A stretch of 64,000 bases of DNA from Mycosarcoma maydis. Taxonomy: Eukaryota; Basidiomycota; Ustilaginomycetes; Ustilaginales. Below, in pieces: positions 46,856 to 56,951 of the stretch. A model generated the notes under the pieces. The model had not been told where the DNA came from and ran no database searches. It saw nothing but the letters and a program-made list of their open reading frames with translations. The stretch covers positions 1,302,001-1,366,000 of the forward strand of contig NC_026480.1 in assembly GCF_000328475.2 (NCBI RefSeq), read 5' to 3'. The first letter of the stretch is position 1. The number at the start of each line of letters is the position of its first letter. The position numbers and the translations under genes were made by a program.

Positions 46856-49349
46856 TATGACGGGCGTTACCAGCTCAGAGCGACGTGATTGACGACACCT
46901 TGACGCATCGCTCGAGTCAGCACGCTGACTGAGTAGTTTTCCCGGTGGTCTTTGCGTGACGTTGTTGTCAAAGGAGCTGCTGGATCAGATTCGAGGACTC
47001 GGAAGAATCACGTATGTCGATGGTCCTGAGAACTGCGTTTGCTGTCTGTGAATCGAGGTGTTAATTTCGGGAATCGGTGTGGTGCGCGTCACGCGTGGTG
47101 CGTCACGCATTTCACATGGAGGTTTCCAGACACGAGACACGAAACACGAGACACGAGACACGAGACACGAGACACGAGGACTGAATCGCGATTGGGGTTT
47201 GGTTGAACACTCGTGACTGACTCAAGCTGGAACTCGCAACGAGATGTACCGCGTTCGAAAACAAAAAAATAAATAGTTGTCAGCGCGCAGCCATGAGGCG
47301 CGATCGGCCCTTCCGCCGTTGTCTGAAGTCGATGTAGTTGTTTGCATGGCATTGCAGTTGGTCAATTTGGTTTCAACTAGAGTGACCGCACGCTATTGGA
47401 GGAGAGACCAGATGTTCGGACTCTGTCGGCATTGCCGGCTGATCGGAACCGACCCCAAATCCTGCAAGCTGGCTTGCATATCAACAGACCCTGGTGCGCC
47501 AAAAGGCTTTCTTGCCAAGGGGACATGGTGCGGCGGAACAAGTTCAGAAAGGTTGGCTTCGACGCAAAAAAAAGCCCGCCTAGCCTGCGCGAGGGCTTGT
47601 CTTGGGCTGCTGGGCAGGTATCTCCTTTCTGGTTGCGCTCACTCTTCGCTGTTGAAGGTCAACATCGACTCTCACAACAATCGTGAAAGGTTGACAGGCA
47701 AATGGCCGACATTGTCCTCACTCGAGGTATTTCTCGTGCTCGCTGGTGGACAAGGGAAAAAGTGAGCAAGTCTCAGCGGAGTTTGGTTCGAACGAGGCTG
47801 CATTGCAGGAACGGAGCTAGTGTTTCTTGGCTCGGTCATCTGCCAACCAGGAAGCAGCAGCACCGCGTCTTCCGGTAGGGTGCATGTCGTGCCTGGACTA
47901 ACAAGTTTCGCCAATTCGTGATATACCTACCTTCCTGACCAGCTGCCCAACCAAATGAACGGCAACATCAATCACGAACAACGGTAAATGGGCACAAGTT
48001 TGCCAATGCAGGCTGACCTCCAAGGTCAAACTTGCTCTCGACGTAGTGCCGATGCAAGATCAACTGTTCTTCAGCGTCGCTCGAATACTAATATAAGAAA
48101 CTCCCTGTGACTTGTAAACAGCTTTGGGGAAGCTTGTGCACGGTGACTTCATTTCTCAAAGAAGCGCCGCACAGTCTTGAGTGTCGGAGATTTTTTTTAT
48201 TTTTTTTTTGGCATACGCAGGCGGAGCGGTTGATCCGAAATTCGTCGTCATTCGTGATTCTGGAGTTAACCTTTACCAACGCGAGCACACGACAATTTTT
48301 TTTTTGGAAGCTTCGGCAAAACAACTAACAAGCGGATCGAGAAGACGTGAGACTGCTGACCACAAACCGAAAGTACGCTAAACTAAATCGGCCAAGGTCG
48401 TTCCGTCGATGACCAAGCTGACTCGTGACTGTTGCTCGTCTACTGCACTTTGAAGCGTTTTTGCTGAGCCTCGTTTGCATCAAGGGTTGGCCCCTTCTGT
48501 GCCGCTCTCGCATCCAGCGACAAAGCGTCTTGCTTCGGTAGCACTGACATTTGCTCCATGGCCGAAGCGGGGAGTGTCACAAGCACACAGAGTCATGAAC
48601 GGGCCCGGTTGACAGGCTTTTAAACATGTAAGCGATCGCATGAGAGGGATGACTGTGACTTGGAACGGAGGTTTCGCGTCCTCTGCTCTAAAACAAAAGG
48701 GGAAGCGACCGACGAAGCTGCATGACGAGCATGGCAAACGGTGAATGGACCCGCCAACCAAAAACGTGGACAGTCACTCTTTCCCCTTCAGCTAACTTTA
48801 AGTGATGCTGCTTCTTTCGCTTGGCTCGCCAAACTCACAACCCCAGAGAGAATCTTCATAGCGTCCACACTGCTCTGCTTCACACTTCGGACCTAAGCCC
48901 GAAGTTGCAAAGGTGGCCAAACCGACGAAGCTCACAGTTTCCTAATTCATCGTTCGTCTTGCCTGGTTCTGCGTTGTTCCTGCACCGAAGCTACCAACAC
49001 GCTCATGTTGCTTGGAGGGCACCGCTCTTCCCCTTCGGCCGGCGCATCAGACCGGTCAGCACAACACTGAACCGTCTCACATCCACATCCTCATCCAACC
49101 ACGAACAAGCTTTGAACGTCTTGTTCCCCATTTGGCCAGCAAAAGCGTGATCACAGAGTTATCACTTCCTCCATCACCTTGCTTTCCCCACCCCACTCTC
49201 GATGAGATAGCCTCCACCTTTGTCAACCACACACCCTCAAGAGCAGCTCGGATTTCTCGACGCAACCACTACAGCTCGAGTACATCTTCCATCTTCTGCG
49301 CCACAGCAACTCCTCTCGTAGCCAACGCTTGCTCGCCGCCGCAGTCATC
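46856..49349. other. Long region without a convincing gene
   Basis: About 2.5 kb, the largest gene-free stretch here. It contains a GAGACAC heptad array (47129-47178), two T-rich tracts near 48189-48210 and 48294-48306, and only short domain-less open frames (47277-47765, 48821-49150). The last 300 bp are pyrimidine- and CA-rich and probably the leader of the aquaporin gene. A non-coding RNA or diverged gene is possible but nothing supports it directly. Confidence 0.5.
47129..47178. repeat. (ACACGAG)n heptad array
   Basis: About six tandem copies of the 7-bp unit ACACGAG (one ACACGAA). It shares the CACGA core of the other arrays but ends in GA instead of AT or TT. Confidence 0.88.
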
Positions 49350-51194
49350 ATGCGTTCGCGTCGGTCTAGTCTGGATGCTGACCGCTCCCGTCGCTCGAGC
49401 TTCGCGACAGAACTGCCTAAACCAACAGCTGCCGATGTCGCCGTTCCCATTGAAATTAACATCCCGCACCGAGCCAGCACTAGCGCCAGCGCCAAAACCA
49501 GCCAAATCGATCTCACTGGTCATCACATCTACCTTCCCGATCATACTACCGCCGGCTCGTCAACCCAAGGTGGCATGTTCGAGCTTACCCAGATCGGACC
49601 AAGTGAAAAAGTCACCGGCGAGGTGATCAAAGATGTCAAAACGGGCAAACATTACAAAAAGATGGCTGTATCCAAGCCAGCCTACTCCCTTGGTCACACC
49701 ACGGGCGCGCCCGTCGTTACTGGCGTGCCTAACAGGACTACCGGTCGTATTGGCCTCGGCCACGCTTTCCCAACTCAAGAGCAGACCAGGCAATACAAGG
49801 AGGACAAAGCAGCTCGCAAGTCAAACACTGGCTCCGGAACAAGATCCCCTTCCCTAGCTGGCGGCAGTGTCACCAGTCACCGTGCCTCGATGGACGTCAA
49901 CACAGCCGAAGGAAGGACGCAGCTCTTTGCCCAGCTGCGCGAACTCATTCACGAGGAGTTTGAAAAGGTAAATCGCGGTCAAACCGAAGAGTTGAAAAAC
50001 CACGTTCGCCAAGCGCATCTCGAACAACGTCAGCACCTCAAGGATCACATGGAAGACGTCAAGGAGATCGTCAATGCCGATCTTCCTTCCCACTCTGAAA
50101 AAGGCGGCTATTCCAATGACACGATTCTCAAAACGACCACAGACACGGTCGTGGCAACTGCCGATGACGACAAGCAGCCCTATGATCGAAAAGGTAGTGA
50201 AGGCACCCTTACGCTCGATCCCAATGGCAACGAGGTCAAAGACCCTCGACCTGTCGAACGTGGCTACACCGACAATGACGTGGACAGCAACCAAGACGAG
50301 TACGAGTTCCCCAACAAGTGGGCGGCCATCCGCTACAAGCTGCGCGAACCATTTGCCGAGTTTCTCGGCTGCTTCATGCTCATGGTCTTTGGCAACGGAA
50401 TCAATTGTCAGGTCGTCATTTCGCAACTGTACAATTCCAGCGACCCCAAAGGTAGCTATCTCTCCATCTCGTTTGGGTGGGGCGTTGGTGTAGCGATGGG
50501 TGTCTGGGTTGCAGGTGGCATTTCTGGCGGTATGATCAATCCCGCCGTGACGATTGCACTGGCATGCTTCCGCAAGTTTCCATGGAAAAAGGTGCCTATC
50601 TACATTGTCGCCCAGATCCTCGGTTGTCTCATGGGCTCGCTCTGCATCTACGGCCTCTACATCAACCCTATTCGCCTCGTCGATCCCAACCAGACCGAGA
50701 CAACCGCAGCGCTCTTCACCACCTATCCAGCCGAATTCCTTCGTCAGCCCTCGACGCGCATGAGTGCCTTTTACAACGAGTTTTTCGCTAGCGCCATTTT
50801 GCTCATTGTCATTCTTGCTATCGGCGACTCGTCCAACACACCACCCCCGGACGGTCTGGCACCCCTCGTGCTACTCTGGTTGATTTGGGGTCTTGGAGCT
50901 TGTCTTGGCTGGCAGACTGCCTATGCGGTCAACCCAGCGCGAGACCTGGGTCCTCGAATTATGCTGTACATTGTTGGCTACTCGCCCAAGATTTTGTGGA
51001 CCTTCAACGCGTGGTATTGGCTCTGGACGCCCATCATCGCCACCTGCTCCGGTGCCATCATGGGATGTATCATATACGACACGCTCTGCTATACCGGTGG
51101 TGACTCGCCCATCAACCGAAAAGCCAAGAAGCATGCACCCGCCCTCGGTCCAGGCTCGAAACAAAAAATGCCAGCAGCTCTTAGCGAGGCCTGA
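49350..51194 (+). CDS. Aquaglyceroporin (Fps1-like MIP channel) with long N-terminal extension
   Basis: A 614-residue single-exon protein from the ATG at 49350. The first about 325 residues are cytosolic and hydrophilic (RRSSLDADRSRRSS, a coiled stretch QLRELIHEEFEKVNRGQTEE). A six-helix channel follows: LREPFAEFLGCFMLMVFGNG, the first NPA box in SGGMINPAVTIAL (near residue 396), the second in TAYAVNPARDLGPR (near residue 528). The Asp after the second NPAR is the glycerol-facilitator signature, so glycerol rather than only water transport is likely. Long regulatory N-termini are typical of yeast Fps1-group channels, which control turgor by releasing glycerol under Hog1 regulation. The C-terminal tail is short and basic. 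It converges on REV3 with 134 bp between the stops. Confidence 0.93.
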   Translation: MRSRRSSLDADRSRRSSFATELPKPTAADVAVPIEINIPHRASTSASAKTSQIDLTGHHIYLPDHTTAGSSTQGGMFELTQIGPSEKVTGEVIKDVKTGKHYKKMAVSKPAYSLGHTTGAPVVTGVPNRTTGRIGLGHAFPTQEQTRQYKEDKAARKSNTGSGTRSPSLAGGSVTSHRASMDVNTAEGRTQLFAQLRELIHEEFEKVNRGQTEELKNHVRQAHLEQRQHLKDHMEDVKEIVNADLPSHSEKGGYSNDTILKTTTDTVVATADDDKQPYDRKGSEGTLTLDPNGNEVKDPRPVERGYTDNDVDSNQDEYEFPNKWAAIRYKLREPFAEFLGCFMLMVFGNGINCQVVISQLYNSSDPKGSYLSISFGWGVGVAMGVWVAGGISGGMINPAVTIALACFRKFPWKKVPIYIVAQILGCLMGSLCIYGLYINPIRLVDPNQTETTAALFTTYPAEFLRQPSTRMSAFYNEFFASAILLIVILAIGDSSNTPPPDGLAPLVLLWLIWGLGACLGWQTAYAVNPARDLGPRIMLYIVGYSPKILWTFNAWYWLWTPIIATCSGAIMGCIIYDTLCYTGGDSPINRKAKKHAPALGPGSKQKMPAALSEA

Positions 51195-51328
51195 GCGCTT
51201 TTCCTCCACCCAACTCCTCCTGCCGCCCGCATTGGCGGCTGCTTCAACCTCTTGTAATTCTGTTTTTTATGTATTGCTACCATGTTTTGTTCTCAAACAG
51301 CTGTTACCATGCCTACATCGCGTCCGTG

Positions 51329-54300
51329 TCAACTGATGCCGTCGTTGAGGTTCTTGGTTCCGGTCCATGCGTCATCCACCACAGCCTGACGTTGCGGCTC
51401 TGAGTCAAACAGTCGTGAGATATATGTGTGCACCAGAGCGGTATCTTGGAGCGACTTGTGCACTTTGGTCTTTTGATATGTGTACGGGCAGTCGAAGCTG
51501 ACGCAGTCGACGGGGCCGGGTCGTTCCATGTGTGCGCAGGTGGAGCAGATGCTGTCGATGGCAGCTACCTGCGCTTCGAGCTTGTGCAACTTGGACGATG
51601 TGGCGTGGATGCTTTCGAGGGGCGATTGGCGGCAGTCGAGACAGACGAGTGCCTCGGTACGCGATGAGCAGAGCAAGCATGTCTCGGTGGCGTAGTGGGA
51701 GTTGAGCGTCGCAATTGCTGTGCTGCTCGTCGCTTTAGAAGCGGCCGAGTCGGAACCGATCTCGTGCGTCGAGCTCGATGGGTCCTGTTGAGCGAGAAGG
51801 GCAGATAACAGAGCAGCAGTGGGCCGTTTGTTCCAGTAGGCATTGTTGGGCTTCGGCATGTGGTGAAACCACGCTTCGACATCGGCGCCCAGCAGATTAA
51901 ACACGCGAGCTAGCGGTGGGATGATTGTGCGGGTGATGTAGTACAGCGCGTTGATCTGAAGCTGTGGGTCTTTGAGAAACGCCTCCGGTGAGACGGCCTG
52001 TTGGTTCAACTTGGCCCTTGGCTCTCCCTGAGAAATGATGTATGGCACACGCTCTCCGTACTGCGGCTCGGATCGCGGATCCGCTAACATGCGTCTCGAC
52101 GCCACAGCAGCACCCGGCGGCGGCGCCACTTTATCGCTATATGATCCGAGTCGCACCTCTTTGGCAAAGATAAAGTCTTGTGCGCTGACACGCCCCTCGA
52201 GGATCTTTCGCCACTGACGCTGCAGGTAACTTTTCACCAGACTCAGATCGCGAGAACGGAAGAGAATCCGAATGCACGCTTCGAGCATGCGCTGAATGGC
52301 AGGATGGAAATCGCGTCGTACTGTCTCAATCCCTTTGGCATCAAACCCAGGCTCGCGCTCGTCGAGCGTCTCGTACTTGAAGCCCACATACCGTTTCTTG
52401 GCCAGAAGCACAGAGGGAAGATAGACCTTTTCGAATTTGAGCTTGACTGGACGCGGATTCAGGCTTGTGACTTTGTCAGCAATAACGTTGCCCAATGTAA
52501 ACGCTTCCTCCTTGGTCCTTCCTGGAAGGTAGACAAAGAGAGAATCGGTATCGCCGTACACGACTTGCGCACCCCACTCTTCTGTCCCGTTGATCAGGTC
52601 CATCGCTTTTTCCAACGTCTCTCGTCCTGTCTGAACAATCGCATCAGCGATCTCGACGCACGGCATGCGGCCAGAAAAGCTCGCAGATGTGTAGCCATAC
52701 GTCACATTAGCAAGCAGTTTGAGCGAGATTTGCCTCGCGTTCTGAATGCGCTGGAACGACTTGTCCGATTTGGTAGCTTTCATCGAGCTTTTGACCATGA
52801 CACGCGTGTCCAGGATCTCGGAAAGCATCTTAGCCAGCAGCGACTTGCGCACGCTCGGCTTGACAAATAGCAATCCATTGCTAGAGATGTTAACGTCGTC
52901 TTGTAACAGACTCAGCAGGCCTTTGGGTGGCGCGTATTCGGTGACACCAAATTTGCTAGTCCCTTTGAAACCTGCGACACGGCCGAGACAGGTCGAGTAG
53001 CACAGGTTGTACGCGATCATGATCGAAGGATAGAGCGACTGGAAATCCAGTACGATCAACGGCCCCTTGTAGAACGCCGACTGGGGTTCCATGATGAGCG
53101 GAAGACATTCCGCTGCATTTTGTTTGCCCACCTGCGCTCGGCTCGGTGAGATGAGCACAAAGTTTTCTGGTTTTGCGATGCGAAGCATGATACTCTCCAC
53201 CTTGAACTGACTGCCTCTGGATATCACCGAAAAGAAGTCGATCCCATAGATCCTCGCGAATTCGGCGGTTCGCAGGACGAACTCCGATTCCGCGATAATC
53301 TCAAGCTCCAATTCAACCATGTCGACATAGTACAGCAGTGCTCTTCTGATCAGCTCGGCGCGTCCGGACTTGTACCACTGCGTCAACGTCTGATGCGAGT
53401 ATTTTGGTATACGACGGTGAAGTAGGTGGTAACAGACATTTTCAAGCGTGTACAGATTCAGTGTAAGCTCTCCCTTCATGAGACGCCAGAGATTGAGCGT
53501 GTGTCGGCCAGTAAAGCGAAGGGCGGACGATTGAGTATACGCATAATTGTCCGACTTGCCCCCCGCCCGCCCGGTATTGTGGATGATTGCTCGGCCGATC
53601 TGAGGGACGAGATCATAGTCGTACTCTTTGCTGGCGCGTTCAACGATGTAGCCCCACGAGGAGGAATGAATTTCCCAGCCAACGAGAATCTCCGGATCAA
53701 ACGCGCGCACAAGGTCGATCAGAGTATTGAATAGCTCCAGCTCATCTTCAACCACCTCCACAGCCAGGTGCGACAGACCAAGACGGTCGAAGTTGATTTC
53801 GTCCCCACTGACGATGATGAGACCGGTGCGGAGATCAGGTCGACTGCCAGTGTCCTGCAAATTTTCGTCCTCGTTCTGGAAGGAGTAGACGATGGACTGT
53901 ATGGCGTCCAAGGCCGGGTCTGGGAAGAGGCTGTCACGCGTAGTAGTCATTACCTCAACAGCGAGCGTCGTCATGTGCTGTTTGTCCCGCTTCACCAGCG
54001 CAGTCGCCTTGTGCTGCGAGATCTTGAATCCAAAGTCATTGGCCTGGGTCAGCCTCTCAATCTGAGAGAGAAGTCGTGCTCGTCGTCGTTTTGAACGCTG
54101 CCTTTCAATCACCTTCTCCTTTTGCCGCCACGCCCGAGCTTCGAGCAACGTTGGAGGTGGTGGTCCGAACTGCCAGTAGAGGCGTTTCGGTGGCTTGTCC
54201 TTCTGAGTGGACGCAACATGTTCGCTTTTCTGGTCCCAATGATCGAACGAGCGTAGGTAAGGCAACGAATGAGATTGAAAATGGAACATACGGCCGGCGT

Positions 54301-56365
54301 ATTCTCGTGGACGTGCTGGCAGATCACTTGGGTTGCTGAAAAAAGGCTCGGGATGGATTTGGCGGGCGATGGAGAAGAGCGGAAAGGTCCCGACGACGTC
54401 GCGCAAGGACGGAGCCGATTCGTGAAAGGTGAGAAAACGCGTGCGCGATGCAGAGCTATGCTGCAACGATGACGTCTCCTGCTGGCGCAATCTGGCTGCT
54501 GGTGCTGACGAACCTGCCTCGACGAAGCGGACTTTGGTGGATCGGACAGAGTTTATCGCATGACCAGAACGGCTTCCACTAGTTGCATTCGTACTGGCCG
54601 TCGAATGCTCATGCTTGGCTTTTTTGAATCTGCGTACGCTGTCTTCGTGAACCTCTTTTGATGGCTTGGACGAAGGGCTTGCTGTTGACGTTGTCTTATC
54701 GCTTCCGAGAACATCGGCGTGATGACGCCTTTTGGGCGTAGAGGAAGGGCTTTTGCTGAAGGTGCTACTAGATGCGGTGTTTGAGTTAGAGTGGGAGCTT
54801 TCGGTCCTATGCCACTTGCAAGGCGTGCCTGGGCCATCAGGCTGCGCCCATGCCGGCTCGACCTGATCGGCATCGTTGGCGTCATCCTCTTGATCCGATG
54901 GTGGATCTTGGTTGGCTGACATCGCCTCCTTTTCGGCTGACTGGAGGCGATGATTGAAGTCTTGACTCTGAAAGAATTCGTCATCAAAGTCGTCTTCCTC
55001 CTCTTTCAGCTGTTGGGTCAACTGAGTAGGTTCCATCTGGTCCGGTGGACTTTGCTGAGTTTGAGAAATGGCGTGCTGCAAGTCGTACAGCCTAGAAGAG
55101 GCAGAGGGGCCTGTGCGTTGAGAGTAAGGATCAGCAGCGTGAATCTGATCTTGATATGGGTGAAACACCTCCACAGCGTCAAATGTGGTCATGATATATT
55201 CATCCAGCCCGGGGCGATCGGTAAAGTGGCTAGCATTGCGCTCGCGTGGTAGCGTCTTTTGCTTCTCCTCGATCAGACGTTTTTCGAGTAGAAGTCGCAT
55301 GCGTTCCTCTGACATCCATGTTGGAGAATCTCCGCTAGCATATAGCCGAGGATCCCGAGCTGGATCTTCTCTCGGTATCGAAGGCGGCAATCCAGCTGCT
55401 TTCCGTCGCTTCATTTCATCCTCCCAGAGTCCTGACAAGCTTGGAACAAGGATATCTTGGTCGGATGGAGTGGTAGAAGTCTCATCAAAGTTGCTGTGAA
55501 TGTCTCTCTGTTTAAATCTGCGTCGATTGATGATCCACGGAGCACTCGCATCGGCTTCGAGCTCGCAGTATGAGCCACGATGTACGTCTGGGGCCTGCAC
55601 GTGGGCATAAGGTATCGAGTTACGATTCCAAATCTTGCTGCGAGAGTCGAGGGGAGACAAGTCATCGTTGGCAACCAGATTTCCTTCTGGAATCGGAAGT
55701 CGAAAGCGGATGTCGTCCAAGTCGACATAGTCGCAACCGAAGATGTTATAATCGAGCATGAATTGAAGCTGGTAGCGAATGTGAATCTCAAAAGGCTGAA
55801 AGACCGTCTTCATGACCCCTCCCGACTCAAGTATGGCTGCTATGCGATAATTATGCGCTGGATCCACAAACGAAATCTTGAGATAGTACGAGTATCCGAC
55901 ATGGTAGCCGTAGAAGTTGACCCCTTTGCAGAGGTGAATAGCGGCAATGAACTGGTTGGCGTCCGTGTCGTGCAGATTGCGGCGGAGCGATGCAGCCATG
56001 GCAGCATTCAGCCCCCGACCCAGCCGATGGATGTATCTGAGGACATTGTCGGGATCGAGGGAGCCCTTGTATTGGATATAACAATATGGATAGACATTGT
56101 GGATGTACAGGCAGACGCGCTGACCTGCAGGAGTAGCGCCAAATAGGCGGAGGACAGGCACCTTCCGAAGCGGCTGTCCTTCGGCATTGAAAGCGCATGA
56201 GGTGCGGTCAAACGGCGTCGGCACTGTGAGGATGTGATCAATATTGATGAGGCGCACGCGAAAGAATGGGTCGGACGAAGCTGAAGCCGAGTCGATCTTT
56301 TCGGTCTGTTGCGCGGTCTGTTGCGCAGAAGGATCGCTCTGTTCCGCACTTTCCAACGATGTCAT
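51329..56365 (-). CDS. REV3: DNA polymerase zeta catalytic subunit
   Basis: A 1678-residue single-exon B-family polymerase. N-terminal domain from about residue 35 (FRVRLINIDHILTVPTPFD, YIHNVYPYCYIQY), a long disordered middle (about 370-680), then an exonuclease-like fold at about 810-960. Its exo I site reads TTLAVEVMTT and so lacks the Asp-x-Glu pair, as in other Rev3 proteins without proofreading. The polymerase core has DFQSLYPSIMIAYNLCYS near 1107, NVTYGYTSASFSGRMPC, the catalytic YGDTDSLFVYLPG near 1273, and KKRYVGFKYE. The C-terminus carries two cysteine clusters (CLLCSSRTEALVCLDC; CSTCAHMERPGPVDC..DC), the second binding an iron-sulfur cluster and Pol31/Pol32 in yeast. The enzyme performs translesion synthesis with Rev7. 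Divergent from PMS1 across 586 bp. Confidence 0.97.
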   Translation of the reverse strand: MTSLESAEQSDPSAQQTAQQTEKIDSASASSDPFFRVRLINIDHILTVPTPFDRTSCAFNAEGQPLRKVPVLRLFGATPAGQRVCLYIHNVYPYCYIQYKGSLDPDNVLRYIHRLGRGLNAAMAASLRRNLHDTDANQFIAAIHLCKGVNFYGYHVGYSYYLKISFVDPAHNYRIAAILESGGVMKTVFQPFEIHIRYQLQFMLDYNIFGCDYVDLDDIRFRLPIPEGNLVANDDLSPLDSRSKIWNRNSIPYAHVQAPDVHRGSYCELEADASAPWIINRRRFKQRDIHSNFDETSTTPSDQDILVPSLSGLWEDEMKRRKAAGLPPSIPREDPARDPRLYASGDSPTWMSEERMRLLLEKRLIEEKQKTLPRERNASHFTDRPGLDEYIMTTFDAVEVFHPYQDQIHAADPYSQRTGPSASSRLYDLQHAISQTQQSPPDQMEPTQLTQQLKEEEDDFDDEFFQSQDFNHRLQSAEKEAMSANQDPPSDQEDDANDADQVEPAWAQPDGPGTPCKWHRTESSHSNSNTASSSTFSKSPSSTPKRRHHADVLGSDKTTSTASPSSKPSKEVHEDSVRRFKKAKHEHSTASTNATSGSRSGHAINSVRSTKVRFVEAGSSAPAARLRQQETSSLQHSSASRTRFLTFHESAPSLRDVVGTFPLFSIARQIHPEPFFSNPSDLPARPREYAGRMFHFQSHSLPYLRSFDHWDQKSEHVASTQKDKPPKRLYWQFGPPPPTLLEARAWRQKEKVIERQRSKRRRARLLSQIERLTQANDFGFKISQHKATALVKRDKQHMTTLAVEVMTTTRDSLFPDPALDAIQSIVYSFQNEDENLQDTGSRPDLRTGLIIVSGDEINFDRLGLSHLAVEVVEDELELFNTLIDLVRAFDPEILVGWEIHSSSWGYIVERASKEYDYDLVPQIGRAIIHNTGRAGGKSDNYAYTQSSALRFTGRHTLNLWRLMKGELTLNLYTLENVCYHLLHRRIPKYSHQTLTQWYKSGRAELIRRALLYYVDMVELELEIIAESEFVLRTAEFARIYGIDFFSVISRGSQFKVESIMLRIAKPENFVLISPSRAQVGKQNAAECLPLIMEPQSAFYKGPLIVLDFQSLYPSIMIAYNLCYSTCLGRVAGFKGTSKFGVTEYAPPKGLLSLLQDDVNISSNGLLFVKPSVRKSLLAKMLSEILDTRVMVKSSMKATKSDKSFQRIQNARQISLKLLANVTYGYTSASFSGRMPCVEIADAIVQTGRETLEKAMDLINGTEEWGAQVVYGDTDSLFVYLPGRTKEEAFTLGNVIADKVTSLNPRPVKLKFEKVYLPSVLLAKKRYVGFKYETLDEREPGFDAKGIETVRRDFHPAIQRMLEACIRILFRSRDLSLVKSYLQRQWRKILEGRVSAQDFIFAKEVRLGSYSDKVAPPPGAAVASRRMLADPRSEPQYGERVPYIISQGEPRAKLNQQAVSPEAFLKDPQLQINALYYITRTIIPPLARVFNLLGADVEAWFHHMPKPNNAYWNKRPTAALLSALLAQQDPSSSTHEIGSDSAASKATSSTAIATLNSHYATETCLLCSSRTEALVCLDCRQSPLESIHATSSKLHKLEAQVAAIDSICSTCAHMERPGPVDCVSFDCPYTYQKTKVHKSLQDTALVHTYISRLFDSEPQRQAVVDDAWTGTKNLNDGIS

Positions 56366-56565
56366 GGCGGTTGATTCAAGGCAAGTTTAACGATGGTATA
56401 CCTCTTCATGCTTGTGCTGAGCTAGGTCAAGCAGGCCTCGTCGCGGAGTGATGTGTCCGTGTTCGCGATTGGCATGGATGGATGCGAAGACTGAATCTGA
56501 GAATCACGAAACACGAATGGGATCAACCAGCAGGCTCTACGAATCTGACTCACGACTTGAAGCTG

Positions 56566-56600
56566 TCAGTCACGAGTCGTGAGTCGTGAGTCGTAAGTGT
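56566..56600. repeat. GAGTCGT heptad array
   Basis: Three tandem GAGTCGT units following CAGTCAC, a variant of the CACGA family. Confidence 0.8.
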
Positions 56601-56689
56601 CGCTTCGATGGGCGCACGGCCGCGGGCGGGGTAAGATAGTGTTCACAGCGCACAAAGCTAACAACAACCAAAAATCAACGTTCAGATCG

Positions 56690-56724
56690 GGAATCACGAA
56701 TTTGTGATTCACGATTCGTGATTG
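56690..56724. repeat. CACGA-type heptad cluster
   Basis: GAATCACGAATTTGTGATTC followed by ACGATTCGTGATTG: mixed-orientation heptads forming inverted pairs. Confidence 0.75.
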
Positions 56725-56951
56725 CCGATTGACGCGGTACGCGCTACGCCACTGCGCTTTACGCCACAAACACACACTGAATTTGCGATTGTCCGACACG
56801 AGTTAGATTGACGGACACTCCACATCAACTCAGCCAGCAGCTGTCAGTGTTCGTCTCATACGACTTAGCTCTTCGACTCCAATCTTAGCTGTATAATCAT
56901 TTGATAGGGCTTGGCGAGCCCTGATCATGGATTAAACACGCCAACTCGAAG

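Larger units (their letters stand above)
56366..56951. promoter_or_regulatory. Shared REV3/PMS1 upstream region
   Basis: 586 bp between two divergent DNA-repair genes. It contains ACTCACGACTTGAAGCTGTC at 56549 onward, AGCTGTCAGTCACGAGT at 56561-56577, tandem GAGTCGT units to about 56600, a heptad cluster at 56690-56724, and AGCTGTCAGT near 56839, about 105 bp from the PMS1 ATG. Confidence 0.6.
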
